The notes under the pieces were generated by a model. It did no database searches and had not been told where the DNA came from. It saw nothing but the letters and a program-made list of their open reading frames with translations. A stretch of DNA of 64,000 bases from SPJN01 sp965229935. GTDB lineage: Bacteria; Pseudomonadota; Alphaproteobacteria; SPJN01. Both the position numbers and the translations under genes were made by a program. The first letter of the stretch is position 1. Every line of letters starts with the position of its first letter. Below are positions 15,653 through 24,708 of the stretch, in pieces. The stretch is taken from positions 868,001-932,000 of the forward strand of contig CBDDKB010000002.1 of NCBI GenBank assembly GCA_965229935.1. The letters are read 5' to 3'.

Positions 15653-17272
15653 ATGCCGGTCTTTCAATCGAAAGTGAATCCGGCGTCTGACCAGTTCGCA
15701 CAAAACCGTGCGGACATGCTGGCGTTGATTGATCATCTGACGGACTTGAACGGACGGGCCGCGCGGCGCTCTGCCAAGCGGGCCGACAGGTTCCACGAAC
15801 GGGGCCAACTTTTGCCGCGAGAGCGATTGGCGCGCCTGCTTGATCCCGGCATGCCCTTTGTCGAGGTGCGCAACCTGACAGGACATGATCCTGATCTGCC
15901 GGAGGACAAAGATCTGCCCGGCGGCGGCAATATTTCCGGCATCGGGTATGTCAGTGGCGTGCGCTGCGCAATCCTGACAGATGATAGCGGCATTAATGCA
16001 GGCGCATTGACCGGTCCGGGCGCAGACCGCTTGCAACGGCTGATGGACATTGCGCTTAAACAGAAATTGCCCTTCATTCATTTTGTGGAAAGTGCGGGCG
16101 GCGATCTGATCAATTACCGCGTGGAAGGTTTCGTGCGCGGCGGGGGCATGTTCTATCGGCAGGCCTTGTTAAGCGCTGCGGGCATTCCGGTGATTTCGGT
16201 TTTGAATGGGTCTTCGACTGCGGGCGGGGCCTATATGCCGGGGATGAGCGACTATGTGATTTCCGTCAAGGGCAGGGGGCGTGCCTTCCTTGCCGGGCCG
16301 CCATTGTTGAAGGCCGCGACGGGCGAGATTGCGACAGAGGAAGAGCTGGGTGGTGCAGAAATGCATGCCACGGTGACGGGGCTTGGTGAATTTCTGGCTG
16401 AGGATGATGCCCATGCCAGCCTGATCGCGCGAGAGGTTGTCGCCCGCCTTGGCTGGAATGATCACAGCGCACCGCGACCGCGCAAACCTATTGCACCACC
16501 GACACTAGATAGTGATGAGCTTGCCGGGATTGTGCCCATTGATTACCGCACCCCCTATGATGTGCGGGAGGTGATCGGGCGTATTGTCGATGGCTCAGAC
16601 TTTCTGGATTTCAAGCCGCGATATGGGATTTCAACTGTCTGTACACGCGCTGCAATCTTTGGGCATGAGGTTGGGATAATAGGCAATAACGGCCCGATTG
16701 ATCCTGATGGAGCAACCAAGGCGGCGCAGTTCATTCAGCTATGCGATCAATCCCAAACACCGCTGATCTTTCTGCAGAATATCACAGGCTATCTTGTCGG
16801 TACGGAGTATGAGCGTGCCGGGATGATCAAGCATGGATCAAAAATGATTCAGGCTGTGTCGAACGCACGGGTGCCGCGTATCACGATGATGATCGGCGGC
16901 AGTTTCGGTGCGGGCAATTACGGCATGTGCGGTGGTGCGTTCGATCCTGATTTCCTGTTCACTTGGCCCAATGCAGCAACGGGCGTGATGGGGGGTGAGC
17001 AGGCGGCCAAAACCATGCGCATCGTGGCAGAGGCTGGCGCGGCACGTCGCGGAATCGAAACCGACACAGACCAGCTTGGTCAACAACAGGCCATGCTGAC
17101 CAAAATCTATACGGATCAGGAAGGTGCCTTTGTCACCTCAGGCAGGGGGCTTGATGATGGCATGATTGACCCGCGCGATACGCGTAAACTGCTTGGCTTC
17201 TTGCTCGATACAATTTGGGAGGCGCAGCGGCGCACTGTTCAGCCCAATGCCTTCGGCGTGGGGAGGATGTAG
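15653..17272 (+). CDS. Acyl-CoA carboxylase, carboxyltransferase (beta) subunit, methylcrotonyl/geranyl-CoA type
   Basis: A 539-residue carboxyltransferase that would move CO2 from carboxybiotin to an acyl-CoA. Two crotonase-like halves are visible: oxyanion-forming glycines in 'STAGGAYMPGMSDY' in the first half and 'GGSFGAGNYGMCG' in the second. 'GRAFLAGPPLLKAATGE' and 'EELGGAEMH' place it nearest the methylcrotonyl-CoA or geranyl-CoA carboxylase beta subunits. The start at 15653 has GAGGGG before it; an open frame to 15551 would overlap the regulator. The alpha subunit follows after 2 bp. The rest of the leucine or acyclic-terpene pathway is absent here, so the exact substrate is open. Confidence 0.9.
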   Translation: MPVFQSKVNPASDQFAQNRADMLALIDHLTDLNGRAARRSAKRADRFHERGQLLPRERLARLLDPGMPFVEVRNLTGHDPDLPEDKDLPGGGNISGIGYVSGVRCAILTDDSGINAGALTGPGADRLQRLMDIALKQKLPFIHFVESAGGDLINYRVEGFVRGGGMFYRQALLSAAGIPVISVLNGSSTAGGAYMPGMSDYVISVKGRGRAFLAGPPLLKAATGEIATEEELGGAEMHATVTGLGEFLAEDDAHASLIAREVVARLGWNDHSAPRPRKPIAPPTLDSDELAGIVPIDYRTPYDVREVIGRIVDGSDFLDFKPRYGISTVCTRAAIFGHEVGIIGNNGPIDPDGATKAAQFIQLCDQSQTPLIFLQNITGYLVGTEYERAGMIKHGSKMIQAVSNARVPRITMMIGGSFGAGNYGMCGGAFDPDFLFTWPNAATGVMGGEQAAKTMRIVAEAGAARRGIETDTDQLGQQQAMLTKIYTDQEGAFVTSGRGLDDGMIDPRDTRKLLGFLLDTIWEAQRRTVQPNAFGVGRM

Positions 17273-17274
17273 CG

Positions 17275-19272
17275 ATGACCAAATTCTCCTCCATCCTGAT
17301 AGCCAATCGTGGCGAGATTGCCTGCCGCGTCATACGAACAGCGCAGGCGCTGGGCTATTGGACTGTCGCTGTCTACTCCACAGCCGATGAAGATGCGCCC
17401 CATGTTGATATGGCTGACGATGCCGTGTGTATTGGCGGACCTGAGGTCGGCTCCTCCTATCTGGATATTGCGAAGATCATCGCGGCAGCCAAGGACAGCG
17501 GGGCAGATGCTATTCACCCCGGCTATGGCTTCCTGTCTGAAAATACTGATTTCGCCAAAGCCTGTGACGAGGCGGGCATCACATTTATCGGACCGTCTGC
17601 TGAGGCGATTTTGCTGATGGGCAATAAGGCAGAAGCCAAGCGCCGCATGATTGCGGCGGGCGTGCCCTGCATTCCCGGATATGAGGGGGAGGACCAGTCT
17701 GACAATGTGCTGCTTGCTGAGGGTGAGAAAGTCGGCTTTCCCTTAATGGTGAAAGCAGCAGCAGGCGGTGGTGGTCGCGGCATGCGCCTTGTCAGTGATG
17801 CCGATGCGTTGCCAGATGCGCTTGCTAGTGCCCGGTCTGAGGCTTTAAATGCCTTCGGTTCAGACGAGTTGATATTAGAGAAAGCAGTGATACGTCCGCG
17901 CCATGTTGAGGTGCAGGTGTTTGGCGACAGCCACGGCACTGTCATTCATTTGGGGGAGCGGGATTGTTCCGTCCAGCGTCGCCATCAAAAAGTGATTGAG
18001 GAAGCACCTTGCCCTGTCATGACAGAAAGCCTGCGGGCCGAGATGGGCGCCGCCGCCGTCAAAGTTGCGCAGGACATCAATTATGTCGGCGCGGGCACGG
18101 TTGAATTCCTGTTGGATGAAACAGGCAGCTTTTACTTCCTTGAGATGAATACCCGCCTGCAGGTTGAACACCCGGTGACGGAGGAGGTGACCGGGCTTGA
18201 CCTCGTTGCGCTGCAAATCGCAGTGGCAGAGGGGGCGCCGCTTGGCCTTTTACAAGAGGATGTCACCCTAACGGGTCACGCGATTGAGGTGCGCCTTTAT
18301 GCAGAAGACCCGGCCAACGGGTTTCTACCTGCGACGGGCCCGGTTGATCTTTGGCATCCGCCAATGGGCGAAGGTGTGCGCGTGGATGACGGGATTGTGG
18401 AAGGGCAAATGGTGTCGCCCTTTTATGATCCGATGATTGCGAAACTGATAGGCTATGGCGCAACACGGGACGAGGCGCGCTTAAGATTGGTTGAGGCGTT
18501 GCGCGACACCCATTTGACGGGCCTGCCCACGAACAGACTTTTCCTGATAGATGCTCTTGAACAGCCTGTGTTCGCGACGGGAGAGGCGACAACAGCCTTT
18601 TTTGAAGATCATTATGAGGAAGCAGGCTTTGCTACGCCACAGCCTGATATCGCGCATATCGCGATTGGGGCCCTGATCCAGCACGAGCTACGTAAACAGG
18701 ATCATAGCGTGCAGCGCCTGTCTCAATCAGACGAGTTGCTGGACTGGTCATCAGTCGGCGCCTTACCCAGCTATTGCCATTTCACATGTGAAGGGTGGGA
18801 CGGGGCGGTGGTATCCTTGACGCCCCAAACTGATGGCAGCGCAATAGTTCAAATGGGGGATCAGTCAGTATCCGTTCGTCTTGAGGTGTTGTTGCAAGAC
18901 TTTGCCAGTGCTGTCGTGGATGGCCAGCCCCTTAATGTGTCGTTCGTCTGTGATGGTAAAGGACATATTGCGATCAGCGGGGCTGATTTCAGTTTTGATT
19001 TTCAGGATGAAACACAGCGGGCCGGACTTGCCGGGAATGCGGCGGGCGACGGCGCGGTGCTTGCACCCATGCATGGGCGGATCCTATCGCTTGCAGTGGC
19101 GCAAGGTGACAAAGTTGAGGCAGGCCAGCGCCTTGCCGTGTTGGAAGCGATGAAAATGGAACACACAATTGATGCGCCGATCGCTGGGCAGATAGCGGAA
19201 CTTTTGTGTACCGTTGATGAACAAAAGGCGGCCAATGATGTATTGATGATCATCGCGCCAAAAGAATCCTAA
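17275..19272 (+). CDS. Acyl-CoA carboxylase, biotin carboxylase/biotin carrier (alpha) subunit
   Basis: A 665-residue protein that carboxylates its own biotin using ATP and bicarbonate. Domains in order are: biotin carboxylase N-domain ('ILIANRGEIACRVIRTA', 'HPGYGFLSEN'), ATP-grasp ('KAAAGGGGRGMR', 'RDCSVQRRHQKVIEEAP', 'EMNTRLQVEHPVTE'), biotin carboxylase C-domain, a poorly conserved linker, and the biotinyl domain with 'LEAMKMEHTI', where the second Lys... of EAMKM is the biotin site. The start at 17275 follows GGGGAGGATG. It forms an operon with the preceding beta subunit. Confidence 0.94.
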   Translation: MTKFSSILIANRGEIACRVIRTAQALGYWTVAVYSTADEDAPHVDMADDAVCIGGPEVGSSYLDIAKIIAAAKDSGADAIHPGYGFLSENTDFAKACDEAGITFIGPSAEAILLMGNKAEAKRRMIAAGVPCIPGYEGEDQSDNVLLAEGEKVGFPLMVKAAAGGGGRGMRLVSDADALPDALASARSEALNAFGSDELILEKAVIRPRHVEVQVFGDSHGTVIHLGERDCSVQRRHQKVIEEAPCPVMTESLRAEMGAAAVKVAQDINYVGAGTVEFLLDETGSFYFLEMNTRLQVEHPVTEEVTGLDLVALQIAVAEGAPLGLLQEDVTLTGHAIEVRLYAEDPANGFLPATGPVDLWHPPMGEGVRVDDGIVEGQMVSPFYDPMIAKLIGYGATRDEARLRLVEALRDTHLTGLPTNRLFLIDALEQPVFATGEATTAFFEDHYEEAGFATPQPDIAHIAIGALIQHELRKQDHSVQRLSQSDELLDWSSVGALPSYCHFTCEGWDGAVVSLTPQTDGSAIVQMGDQSVSVRLEVLLQDFASAVVDGQPLNVSFVCDGKGHIAISGADFSFDFQDETQRAGLAGNAAGDGAVLAPMHGRILSLAVAQGDKVEAGQRLAVLEAMKMEHTIDAPIAGQIAELLCTVDEQKAANDVLMIIAPKES

Positions 19273-19377
19273 GACTTAATCTGAATCAGTTGCGCCAAAG
19301 CGTCTGTTTCCTTTAAACAAACGTTAAATTGTCACTCAATAGGACATGCAAGCTAAATTTCTAAATGAGGTACGCCA

Positions 19378-19938
19378 ATGATTAGACCCAATCCGTCAGG
19401 TGATCGCCCGATCATCGCCCCGTCAGCCTTCATCGACCCTACCGCCATTATTTGCGGCAAGATCATCGTCGAGGAAGAGGTGTTTATCGGCCCTTACGCT
19501 GTTATCCGCGCCGATGAAATGAAGCCTGAAGGCGGCATGGACCCGATTATCATCGGTGCCCGCTCCAACGTGCAGGACGGGGTGGTTATTCATTCAAAGG
19601 ATGGCGGCCCTGTCACCATCGGCAAACAGGTGTCGATCGCCCATCGGTCTATCATTCACGGCCCTTGCCGCGTTGATGATGAATGTTTCATCGGCTTTAA
19701 CTCAGTGCTGTTTAACTGCCATGTCGGTGCCAAATCGGTGATCCGCCATAATTCAGTGGTAGAGGCTTGTGACATCCCGCCCGGGTTCCACGTTCCAAGC
19801 GCAACATCCATTCACAATGATGAAGATGTGGCGCAGATCGTGCAGATCACACCGGATGAGGCAACATTCTCTGAAAGTGTTGTGTCCGCCAATCGCTGGC
19901 TGGCCGAAGGCTATAAGAAGATCGCCAACGAGCTTTAG
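19378..19938 (+). CDS. Gamma-class carbonic-anhydrase-like hexapeptide-repeat protein
   Basis: A 186-residue left-handed beta-helix protein. Key Cam residues are present: Arg in 'VIRADE' (44), Asn and Gln in 'SNVQDG' (64, 66), and zinc ligands His72 ('VIHSK'), His89 and His94 ('IAHRSIIHG'). Gamma carbonic anhydrases hydrate CO2 reversibly and form trimers. Sitting 105 bp after a bicarbonate-using acyl-CoA carboxylase, it could supply bicarbonate, but this is inference. It is followed by a palindromic repeat. Confidence 0.82.
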   Translation: MIRPNPSGDRPIIAPSAFIDPTAIICGKIIVEEEVFIGPYAVIRADEMKPEGGMDPIIIGARSNVQDGVVIHSKDGGPVTIGKQVSIAHRSIIHGPCRVDDECFIGFNSVLFNCHVGAKSVIRHNSVVEACDIPPGFHVPSATSIHNDEDVAQIVQITPDEATFSESVVSANRWLAEGYKKIANEL

Positions 19939-19967
19939 TGAAATAGGCAGCCAGCGCTAAGGCATTC

Positions 19968-20074
19968 GTCACCCCGGACTTGATCCGGGGTCTTTGCATC
20001 GAATTCGCTGCTGCTTATCAGAATCAGCACGTCACGCTGATAACAAAGATGCCGGGTCAAGCCCGGCATGACAG
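19968..20074. repeat. Dispersed palindromic repeat, copy R1
   Basis: The outer arms are GTCACCCCGGACTTGATCC on the left and GGGTCAAGCCCGGCATGAC on the right, which are inverse complements with few mismatches. Inside, a second stem pairs around 'GCTGCTTATCAG'. Two related copies lie at 49669-49759 and 59765-59851. This copy separates the convergent carbonic-anhydrase and sulfatase genes and may act as a bidirectional terminator. Confidence 0.8.
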
Positions 20075-20081
20075 TTTGATT

Positions 20082-21629
20082 CTACATCAGGCTGATCAGC
20101 CACTCAAACAAACGAATAGCGGACGCGGTGTACCATGGGGCCTCAGGCTCCACCGCCGCGTCAAGCTTATAGCGTGAGCGTAATGCGGCAAGCTCCTGTT
20201 CCAGCGACCGGGTGATCTGCTCAAATCCTGGCTTGCCATAAAGGCTTACCTGTTCGTCAGGGTCGGCCTTCAGGTCAAACAATTCCCATTCCCCGATCTG
20301 ATAATAATGGATCAGTTTCCAACGGTCTGTTCTGACGCCGTAATGGCGAGGAACATTATGGAAGCCGGGATTTTCATAATAGTGATAATAGATCGCGCTG
20401 CGCAGGCTTGTGGCGGTGCCATTTGTCAGCGGTAACAATGATCGGCCATGCATGGGCCTGTTCGGGCTGACACCTGCTGCAGCAAGTAGAGTGGGGGCAA
20501 GGTCAATATTCTGCACCAAAGCTTCGGATGTGCTGCCAGGCGGAATATGCTCCGGCCATTGGATCAACAGGGGGATGCGGGTTGAAATATCATACATCCA
20601 TCGTTTGTCGAACCAGCCATTCTCCCCCAAATAAAACCCCTGATCAGAGGTATAGAGGATCAACGTATCGTCCGTCAGGCCAGCACGATCAACCGCATCC
20701 AATAATCGCCCAATCGCGCGATCCATTCCAGCGACGGAGGCAAGGTAGGATTTGATATAACGCTGATATTTCCAGCGGGTCAGATCATCGCCGGACAGGT
20801 TGGCGGCTTCGAATTCCTGATTGCCGGGGCCATAGGTCCTTTCAAACACGGCCTTTTGATCATCGGTCAGGTAGGAGGGCGTGGACAGCTTCACATCCAG
20901 ATTGGTCATGTGATCATCAATGCGCATTTTGTTTTGACTGCGCGCTTTGCCGGTTTTTGACTCTTGCGAAAACAGGGTTGCAGGTTCAGCCACCTTGGCG
21001 CCTTCGTCCCAATTCGCCATCTCTTCAAGGGACGGCAACCAATCGCGGTGAGGGGCCTTGTGCTGCACCATCAATAGGAACGGGCGATCTTGATCGCGCT
21101 TGGCGGTAAGCCAGTTCAGTGCCTTGTCGGTAATTTCGTCAGTTGTATAGCCCTTGGTTTCCTCAACACCGGCGGCACTACGAAAGCTGGTGTTATAATA
21201 GGTGCCCTGTTCGCCCACATTGTCGATCACTGCCCACTCGTCAAAACCTGTTGGGTCGCTGTAAAGGTGCCACTTGCCGAATAGGGCGGTCTGGTAACCC
21301 GCCGCTTGAAGCAGTTTCGGAAATGTCTGTTGTGCGCCGTCAAACGCGCCGCCCCATTCATTGACCATATGGCCGTGGGCATGGCTGTGCATCCCCGTTA
21401 GCAGCGTTGCGCGGCTGGGGCCACACACAGAGTTTCCAACGAAGGCATTGTCGAACCGGATGCCCCCGTTGGCCAAACGATCAATCGACGGTGTGTTGAT
21501 AAGGTTGGACCCATAGGCGGATAGGGCCGTTGTGGCGTGATCATCTGAAAAGATGACAATGATATTGGGTCGGGCAAGGGCCGATCCCGTCAAGATAAAA
21601 AATAGGCATGCAGAAAGTAAGGCGCGCAC
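20082..21629 (-). CDS. Secreted sulfatase, formylglycine-dependent (S1 type)
   Basis: A 515-residue exported hydrolase that would remove sulfate esters in the periplasm. It has a signal peptide (RALLSACLFFILTGSALA), then 'RPNIIVIFSDDHATTALSAY' with metal-binding Asp-Asp. 'CGPSRATLLTG' near residue 70 is the C-x-P-S-R motif whose Cys becomes formylglycine. 'GKWHLY' and the C-terminal 'YTSDQGFYLGENGWFDKR' are also typical of N-acetylglucosamine-6-sulfatase or polysaccharide sulfatases. The GTG start is supported by GGGGGGA upstream. A 16-bp palindrome lies 54 bp upstream. The maturation enzyme is not in the window. Confidence 0.92.
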   Translation of the reverse strand: MRALLSACLFFILTGSALARPNIIVIFSDDHATTALSAYGSNLINTPSIDRLANGGIRFDNAFVGNSVCGPSRATLLTGMHSHAHGHMVNEWGGAFDGAQQTFPKLLQAAGYQTALFGKWHLYSDPTGFDEWAVIDNVGEQGTYYNTSFRSAAGVEETKGYTTDEITDKALNWLTAKRDQDRPFLLMVQHKAPHRDWLPSLEEMANWDEGAKVAEPATLFSQESKTGKARSQNKMRIDDHMTNLDVKLSTPSYLTDDQKAVFERTYGPGNQEFEAANLSGDDLTRWKYQRYIKSYLASVAGMDRAIGRLLDAVDRAGLTDDTLILYTSDQGFYLGENGWFDKRWMYDISTRIPLLIQWPEHIPPGSTSEALVQNIDLAPTLLAAAGVSPNRPMHGRSLLPLTNGTATSLRSAIYYHYYENPGFHNVPRHYGVRTDRWKLIHYYQIGEWELFDLKADPDEQVSLYGKPGFEQITRSLEQELAALRSRYKLDAAVEPEAPWYTASAIRLFEWLISLM

Positions 21630-22081
21630 TAATTTGATCCCCCCATAAGATCCCAGTGTCCCTGTTATCGGTGCACCATAAATTGATTAAGCAATCAAGA
21701 AAACAGAAAAGACGAATCATGAAAGCGGCACGTACGAAGCCATTCTGGCTGGTGCTACAGGTGCGACATAAAGATCATCACATAATCGACTGATAGGAAT
21801 AGGCAGCCTGGTTTGTTGACTGTCTGTTAAGAAAATAACAAAATTACAAGGGATTAGCTTTAGGAGGGGCGCGACCGTTCTGCACTTGACGTAAAGTGAC
21901 AAAATATCATATAAGTCGATTTTGAATGACAAAAAATCATTTCGACTTGACTTACTTTCCGGTAACAATTACCTAGGGGCTTGTAAGTAAGGGCGGTCTT
22001 TGATGGCCCCGGGTTGGAAACGTAATCAAACAAGAGCGGCGCCCAAGATGGTGCGGCCAAAACAGAAGAAGAGGCGAGATC
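21630..22081. other. 452-bp intergenic region between sulfatase and monooxygenase genes
   Basis: No gene is supported here; open frames are short and lack coding character. It holds the 16-bp palindrome at 21683-21698 and, near the monooxygenase, several ordered elements. These are an inverted repeat CACTT-N6-AAGTG (21883-21898), two direct repeats TGACAAAATATCAT (21897-21910) and TGACAAAAAATCAT (21927-21940), and a -35-like TTGACT at 21947-21952. A palindrome GGTAACAATTACC follows at 21961-21973. It looks like a long regulated divergent promoter region. Confidence 0.6.
21683..21698. promoter_or_regulatory. 16-bp palindromic operator, copy 1 (sulfatase)
   Basis: TTGATTAAGCAATCAA has perfect 6-bp arms around a 4-bp centre. 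Its reverse complement differs from copy 2 (28613-28628) by one base, and it differs from copy 3 (31970-31985) by one base in the centre. It ends 54 bp before the sulfatase start codon. The common position near promoters of catabolic genes marks it as a probable repressor site. Confidence 0.65.
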
Positions 22082-23572
22082 ATGACAGATCATCTCGACG
22101 TTGTAATTGTTGGTGCAGGCATTTCTGGTATTTGCGCTGCCTACCACATGCAAAAAGAATGCCCGACCAAAAGCTATGCCATTTTGGAAGGCCGCGCCGA
22201 TATGGGTGGCACATGGACTTTGTTCACCTATCCCGGCATTCGTTCGGATTCAGATATGTATACGCTGGGCTTCCCGTGGCGTCCGTGGCGCGACCCCAAG
22301 GCTATCGCCGATGCGCCTGACATCATGAAATATCTTCGCGAAACGGTTCAGGAAACCGGGATCGAAGATAAGATCCGCTATAACAGCAAGGTTGTTGCTG
22401 CATCATGGAACAGCGAGCAGGGCCTGTGGACCATCACCGTACGCAATAGCGAAACAGGTGAAGAAAAGGACATGACCTGTAACTTCCTGTTCATGTGTTC
22501 CGGCTACTACAAATATGAAGAAGGCTACACGCCGCACTTTGAAGGCCGTGACGACTTTAAGGGTGAGATTATTCACCCCCAGCACTGGCCGGAAAATCTG
22601 GACTATACTGACAAGAAAGTTGTCGTTATCGGTTCTGGCGCTACAGCGGTGACATTGGTACCCGCCATGACCGACAAGGCAAAGCTTGTGACCATGTTGC
22701 AGCGGTCGCCGTCATATGTTGCTTCGCGCCCCAATAAGGGTGAGTTTGCCAACAAGCTGGCCAAGTTCATGCCGCTGTCATGGCGTGATCAGATCATGCG
22801 TTGGATTTCCATTATTATGGGCATCGTGACATTTAACATGCTGCGCAAGAACCCTGAGCGGGGCAAAAAAATTCTGACCAATATGGTGCGTCAGGAATTG
22901 GGGTCAGAGCTGACCAAGAAGCACTTCACCCCTGATTACAATCCGTGGGATCAGCGCATCTGTGCTGTGCCCGATGCGGATCTGTTTGACGTTATCCGCG
23001 AAGGTAAAGCAGAAGTCGTTACCGATCACATCGATCGCTTTGTCGAGAATGGCATTCTGTTGAAATCAGGCGATTTGCTTGAAGCAGACATCATCATCAC
23101 CGCAACAGGTCTGAACCTGCAATTGTTTGGCGGCATGTCTGTCGAGGTTGACGGTAAGGAAGTCGATTTCGCTGAGACTATGGCTTACAAAGGCATGATG
23201 TTCTCTGACGTGCCGAACTTTGCCAACACAATGGGCTATACCAACGCCTCATGGACATTGAAGGCTGACCTGACAGACCAGTATGTTTGCCGTTTGATCA
23301 ACCACATGGACAAGCATGGTCACTCGCAGTGTGTGCCGCGTGTTGGTGACGATGTGGAAGTTGAAAACTTCCTCGACTTTACCTCAGGCTATGTTCAGCG
23401 CGCAGTAGCGTTCCTGCCCAAACAGGGTGACCGTAAGCCTTGGAAAGTGAACCAGAACTACATCAAGGATTTGGGCTTCTTCAAGTTCAGCCGTTTGGAT
23501 GATGGCGTGATGGAATTTTCAAACAAGGTGACGTCAGGTGCGCAGGCCAATAGCGATAAAAAGGCCGCTTAA
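22082..23572 (+). CDS. Flavin-containing Baeyer-Villiger-type monooxygenase (EthA-like)
   Basis: A 496-residue FAD/NADPH enzyme that inserts oxygen into ketones to give esters or lactones, or oxidises S/N atoms. FAD-binding 'GAGISG' is at about residues 12-17, the Baeyer-Villiger fingerprint 'FKGEIIHPQHWP' at about 159-170, and NADPH-binding 'GSGATA' follows directly. 'ADMGGTWTLFTYPGIRSDSD' is typical of the EthA group. The start at 22082 is preceded by a GAGGCGAG site. A terminator-like hairpin follows, so it is probably its own transcription unit beside the MDR-hydrolase-P450 operon. The substrate is unknown; steroid or terpenoid ketones are plausible from context. Confidence 0.9.
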   Translation: MTDHLDVVIVGAGISGICAAYHMQKECPTKSYAILEGRADMGGTWTLFTYPGIRSDSDMYTLGFPWRPWRDPKAIADAPDIMKYLRETVQETGIEDKIRYNSKVVAASWNSEQGLWTITVRNSETGEEKDMTCNFLFMCSGYYKYEEGYTPHFEGRDDFKGEIIHPQHWPENLDYTDKKVVVIGSGATAVTLVPAMTDKAKLVTMLQRSPSYVASRPNKGEFANKLAKFMPLSWRDQIMRWISIIMGIVTFNMLRKNPERGKKILTNMVRQELGSELTKKHFTPDYNPWDQRICAVPDADLFDVIREGKAEVVTDHIDRFVENGILLKSGDLLEADIIITATGLNLQLFGGMSVEVDGKEVDFAETMAYKGMMFSDVPNFANTMGYTNASWTLKADLTDQYVCRLINHMDKHGHSQCVPRVGDDVEVENFLDFTSGYVQRAVAFLPKQGDRKPWKVNQNYIKDLGFFKFSRLDDGVMEFSNKVTSGAQANSDKKAA

Positions 23573-23596
23573 CCTTACGTAAATTGATGAATTTTG

Positions 23597-23632
23597 GGCC
23601 GGTCCGAAGCAATTTCGGGCCGGTTCTTTATT
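23597..23632 (+). terminator. Rho-independent terminator after the monooxygenase gene
   Basis: GGCCGGTCCGAA (23597-23608) pairs with TTCGGGCCGGTT (23613-23624) with one or two wobble or mismatch positions and a 4-nt loop, followed by TCTTTATT. It begins 25 bp after the stop codon. Confidence 0.7.
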
Positions 23633-23697
23633 GAATAGTGCCCTCGCTGTCGTGTAGTTTTTGCCCAATCGCTATTTGACATTGAAGGACATTAATC

Positions 23698-24702
23698 ATG
23701 AAGGCTGCCCAAGTTGCCGCTCCGGCTGGCTTAGACAAAATCAGCGCTGTAACACTTGATGACCCGAAACCCGCTGCGGGTGAAATTTTGGTCCGGGTGC
23801 GGGCTGTTTCTCTCAACTTCCATGATCTTGCGGTTGTATCAGGTATGATCCCGCTTGCAGAACCGCGCGTGCCTATGTCTGACGGTGCGGGCGAAGTTGT
23901 GGCTGTCGGTGATGGCGTCACTGATTTTGCCGTTGGTGACAAAGTGATGTCTACCTTCTTCCCCAACTGGTCGGATGGTGAGCCCAATCTTGAAGCATTG
24001 CTGGGCGTGCCCGGCGACCATGTTGATGGTATGGCTGCTGAACTTGTCACCATGCCGGCAAGCGCATTCACGCGCATCCCCGAAGGTTATAGCTTTGAGG
24101 AGGCGGCATGCCTGCCTTGCGCAGCGCTGACCGCATGGCGCGCCGTTTCCGAAGAAGCCAAGATCAAGGCTGGTGACTGGGTGCTGGTGCAGGGCACTGG
24201 CGGCGTGTCTATCTTTGCACTTCAATTCGCAAAGACGCTCGGGGCCAATGTGATCGCCACAAGCTCGTCCGATGACAAGCTGGCACGATTGAGGGATATG
24301 GGCGCTGATCACCTGATCAATTATAAAGAGGTCCCTGAATGGGGCGCAAAGGCGAAGGAACTGACGGGTGGCGTCGGCGTTGATGAAATTGTCGAAATCG
24401 GTGGCCCCGGCACGCTGACGCAATCCATCACCGCAGCAAAGATCGGCGGTCACATCACACTGATCGGTGTCCTGACAGGTGTGGCGGGCGAGGTGCCGAC
24501 AGCGGCGCTGTTCTCCTCCAACATCACTTTAAAGGGGGTCACTGTGTCGTCCCATCGCGCGCAAAATGATATGGTTGCGCTGATCGAAAAGTCAGGCATC
24601 AAGCCTGTGATCGACAAGGTGTTTCCGCTGGAAGAGCTGGGCGCTGCATTCATGCATCAGGTATCCGGTGCCCATTTCGGCAAAATTGTTGTCACCGTTT
24701 AA
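23698..24702 (+). CDS. Medium-chain dehydrogenase/reductase, alcohol dehydrogenase/quinone-oxidoreductase type
   Basis: A 334-residue NAD(P)-dependent oxidoreductase of the MDR superfamily. The GroES-like N-domain ('VSLNFHDLAVVSG', 'PMSDGAGEVVAVGDGV') is followed by a Rossmann fold with 'VLVQGTGGVSIFALQFAK' at about residues 161-178. The four structural-zinc cysteines are absent, so it belongs to the zinc-poor branch. GAAGGA precedes the ATG. It is followed by the alpha/beta hydrolase after 6 bp and then the P450, forming an operon. It could oxidise an alcohol made by the P450 or reduce an enone; this is inference. Confidence 0.88.
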   Translation: MKAAQVAAPAGLDKISAVTLDDPKPAAGEILVRVRAVSLNFHDLAVVSGMIPLAEPRVPMSDGAGEVVAVGDGVTDFAVGDKVMSTFFPNWSDGEPNLEALLGVPGDHVDGMAAELVTMPASAFTRIPEGYSFEEAACLPCAALTAWRAVSEEAKIKAGDWVLVQGTGGVSIFALQFAKTLGANVIATSSSDDKLARLRDMGADHLINYKEVPEWGAKAKELTGGVGVDEIVEIGGPGTLTQSITAAKIGGHITLIGVLTGVAGEVPTAALFSSNITLKGVTVSSHRAQNDMVALIEKSGIKPVIDKVFPLEELGAAFMHQVSGAHFGKIVVTV

Positions 24703-24708
24703 CCCTTG

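Noticed and set aside
19968..20074. Repeat R1 as an insertion-sequence remnant or CRISPR unit
   Set aside because: No transposase, target duplication or regular spacer array; only dispersed single palindromes at three sites.
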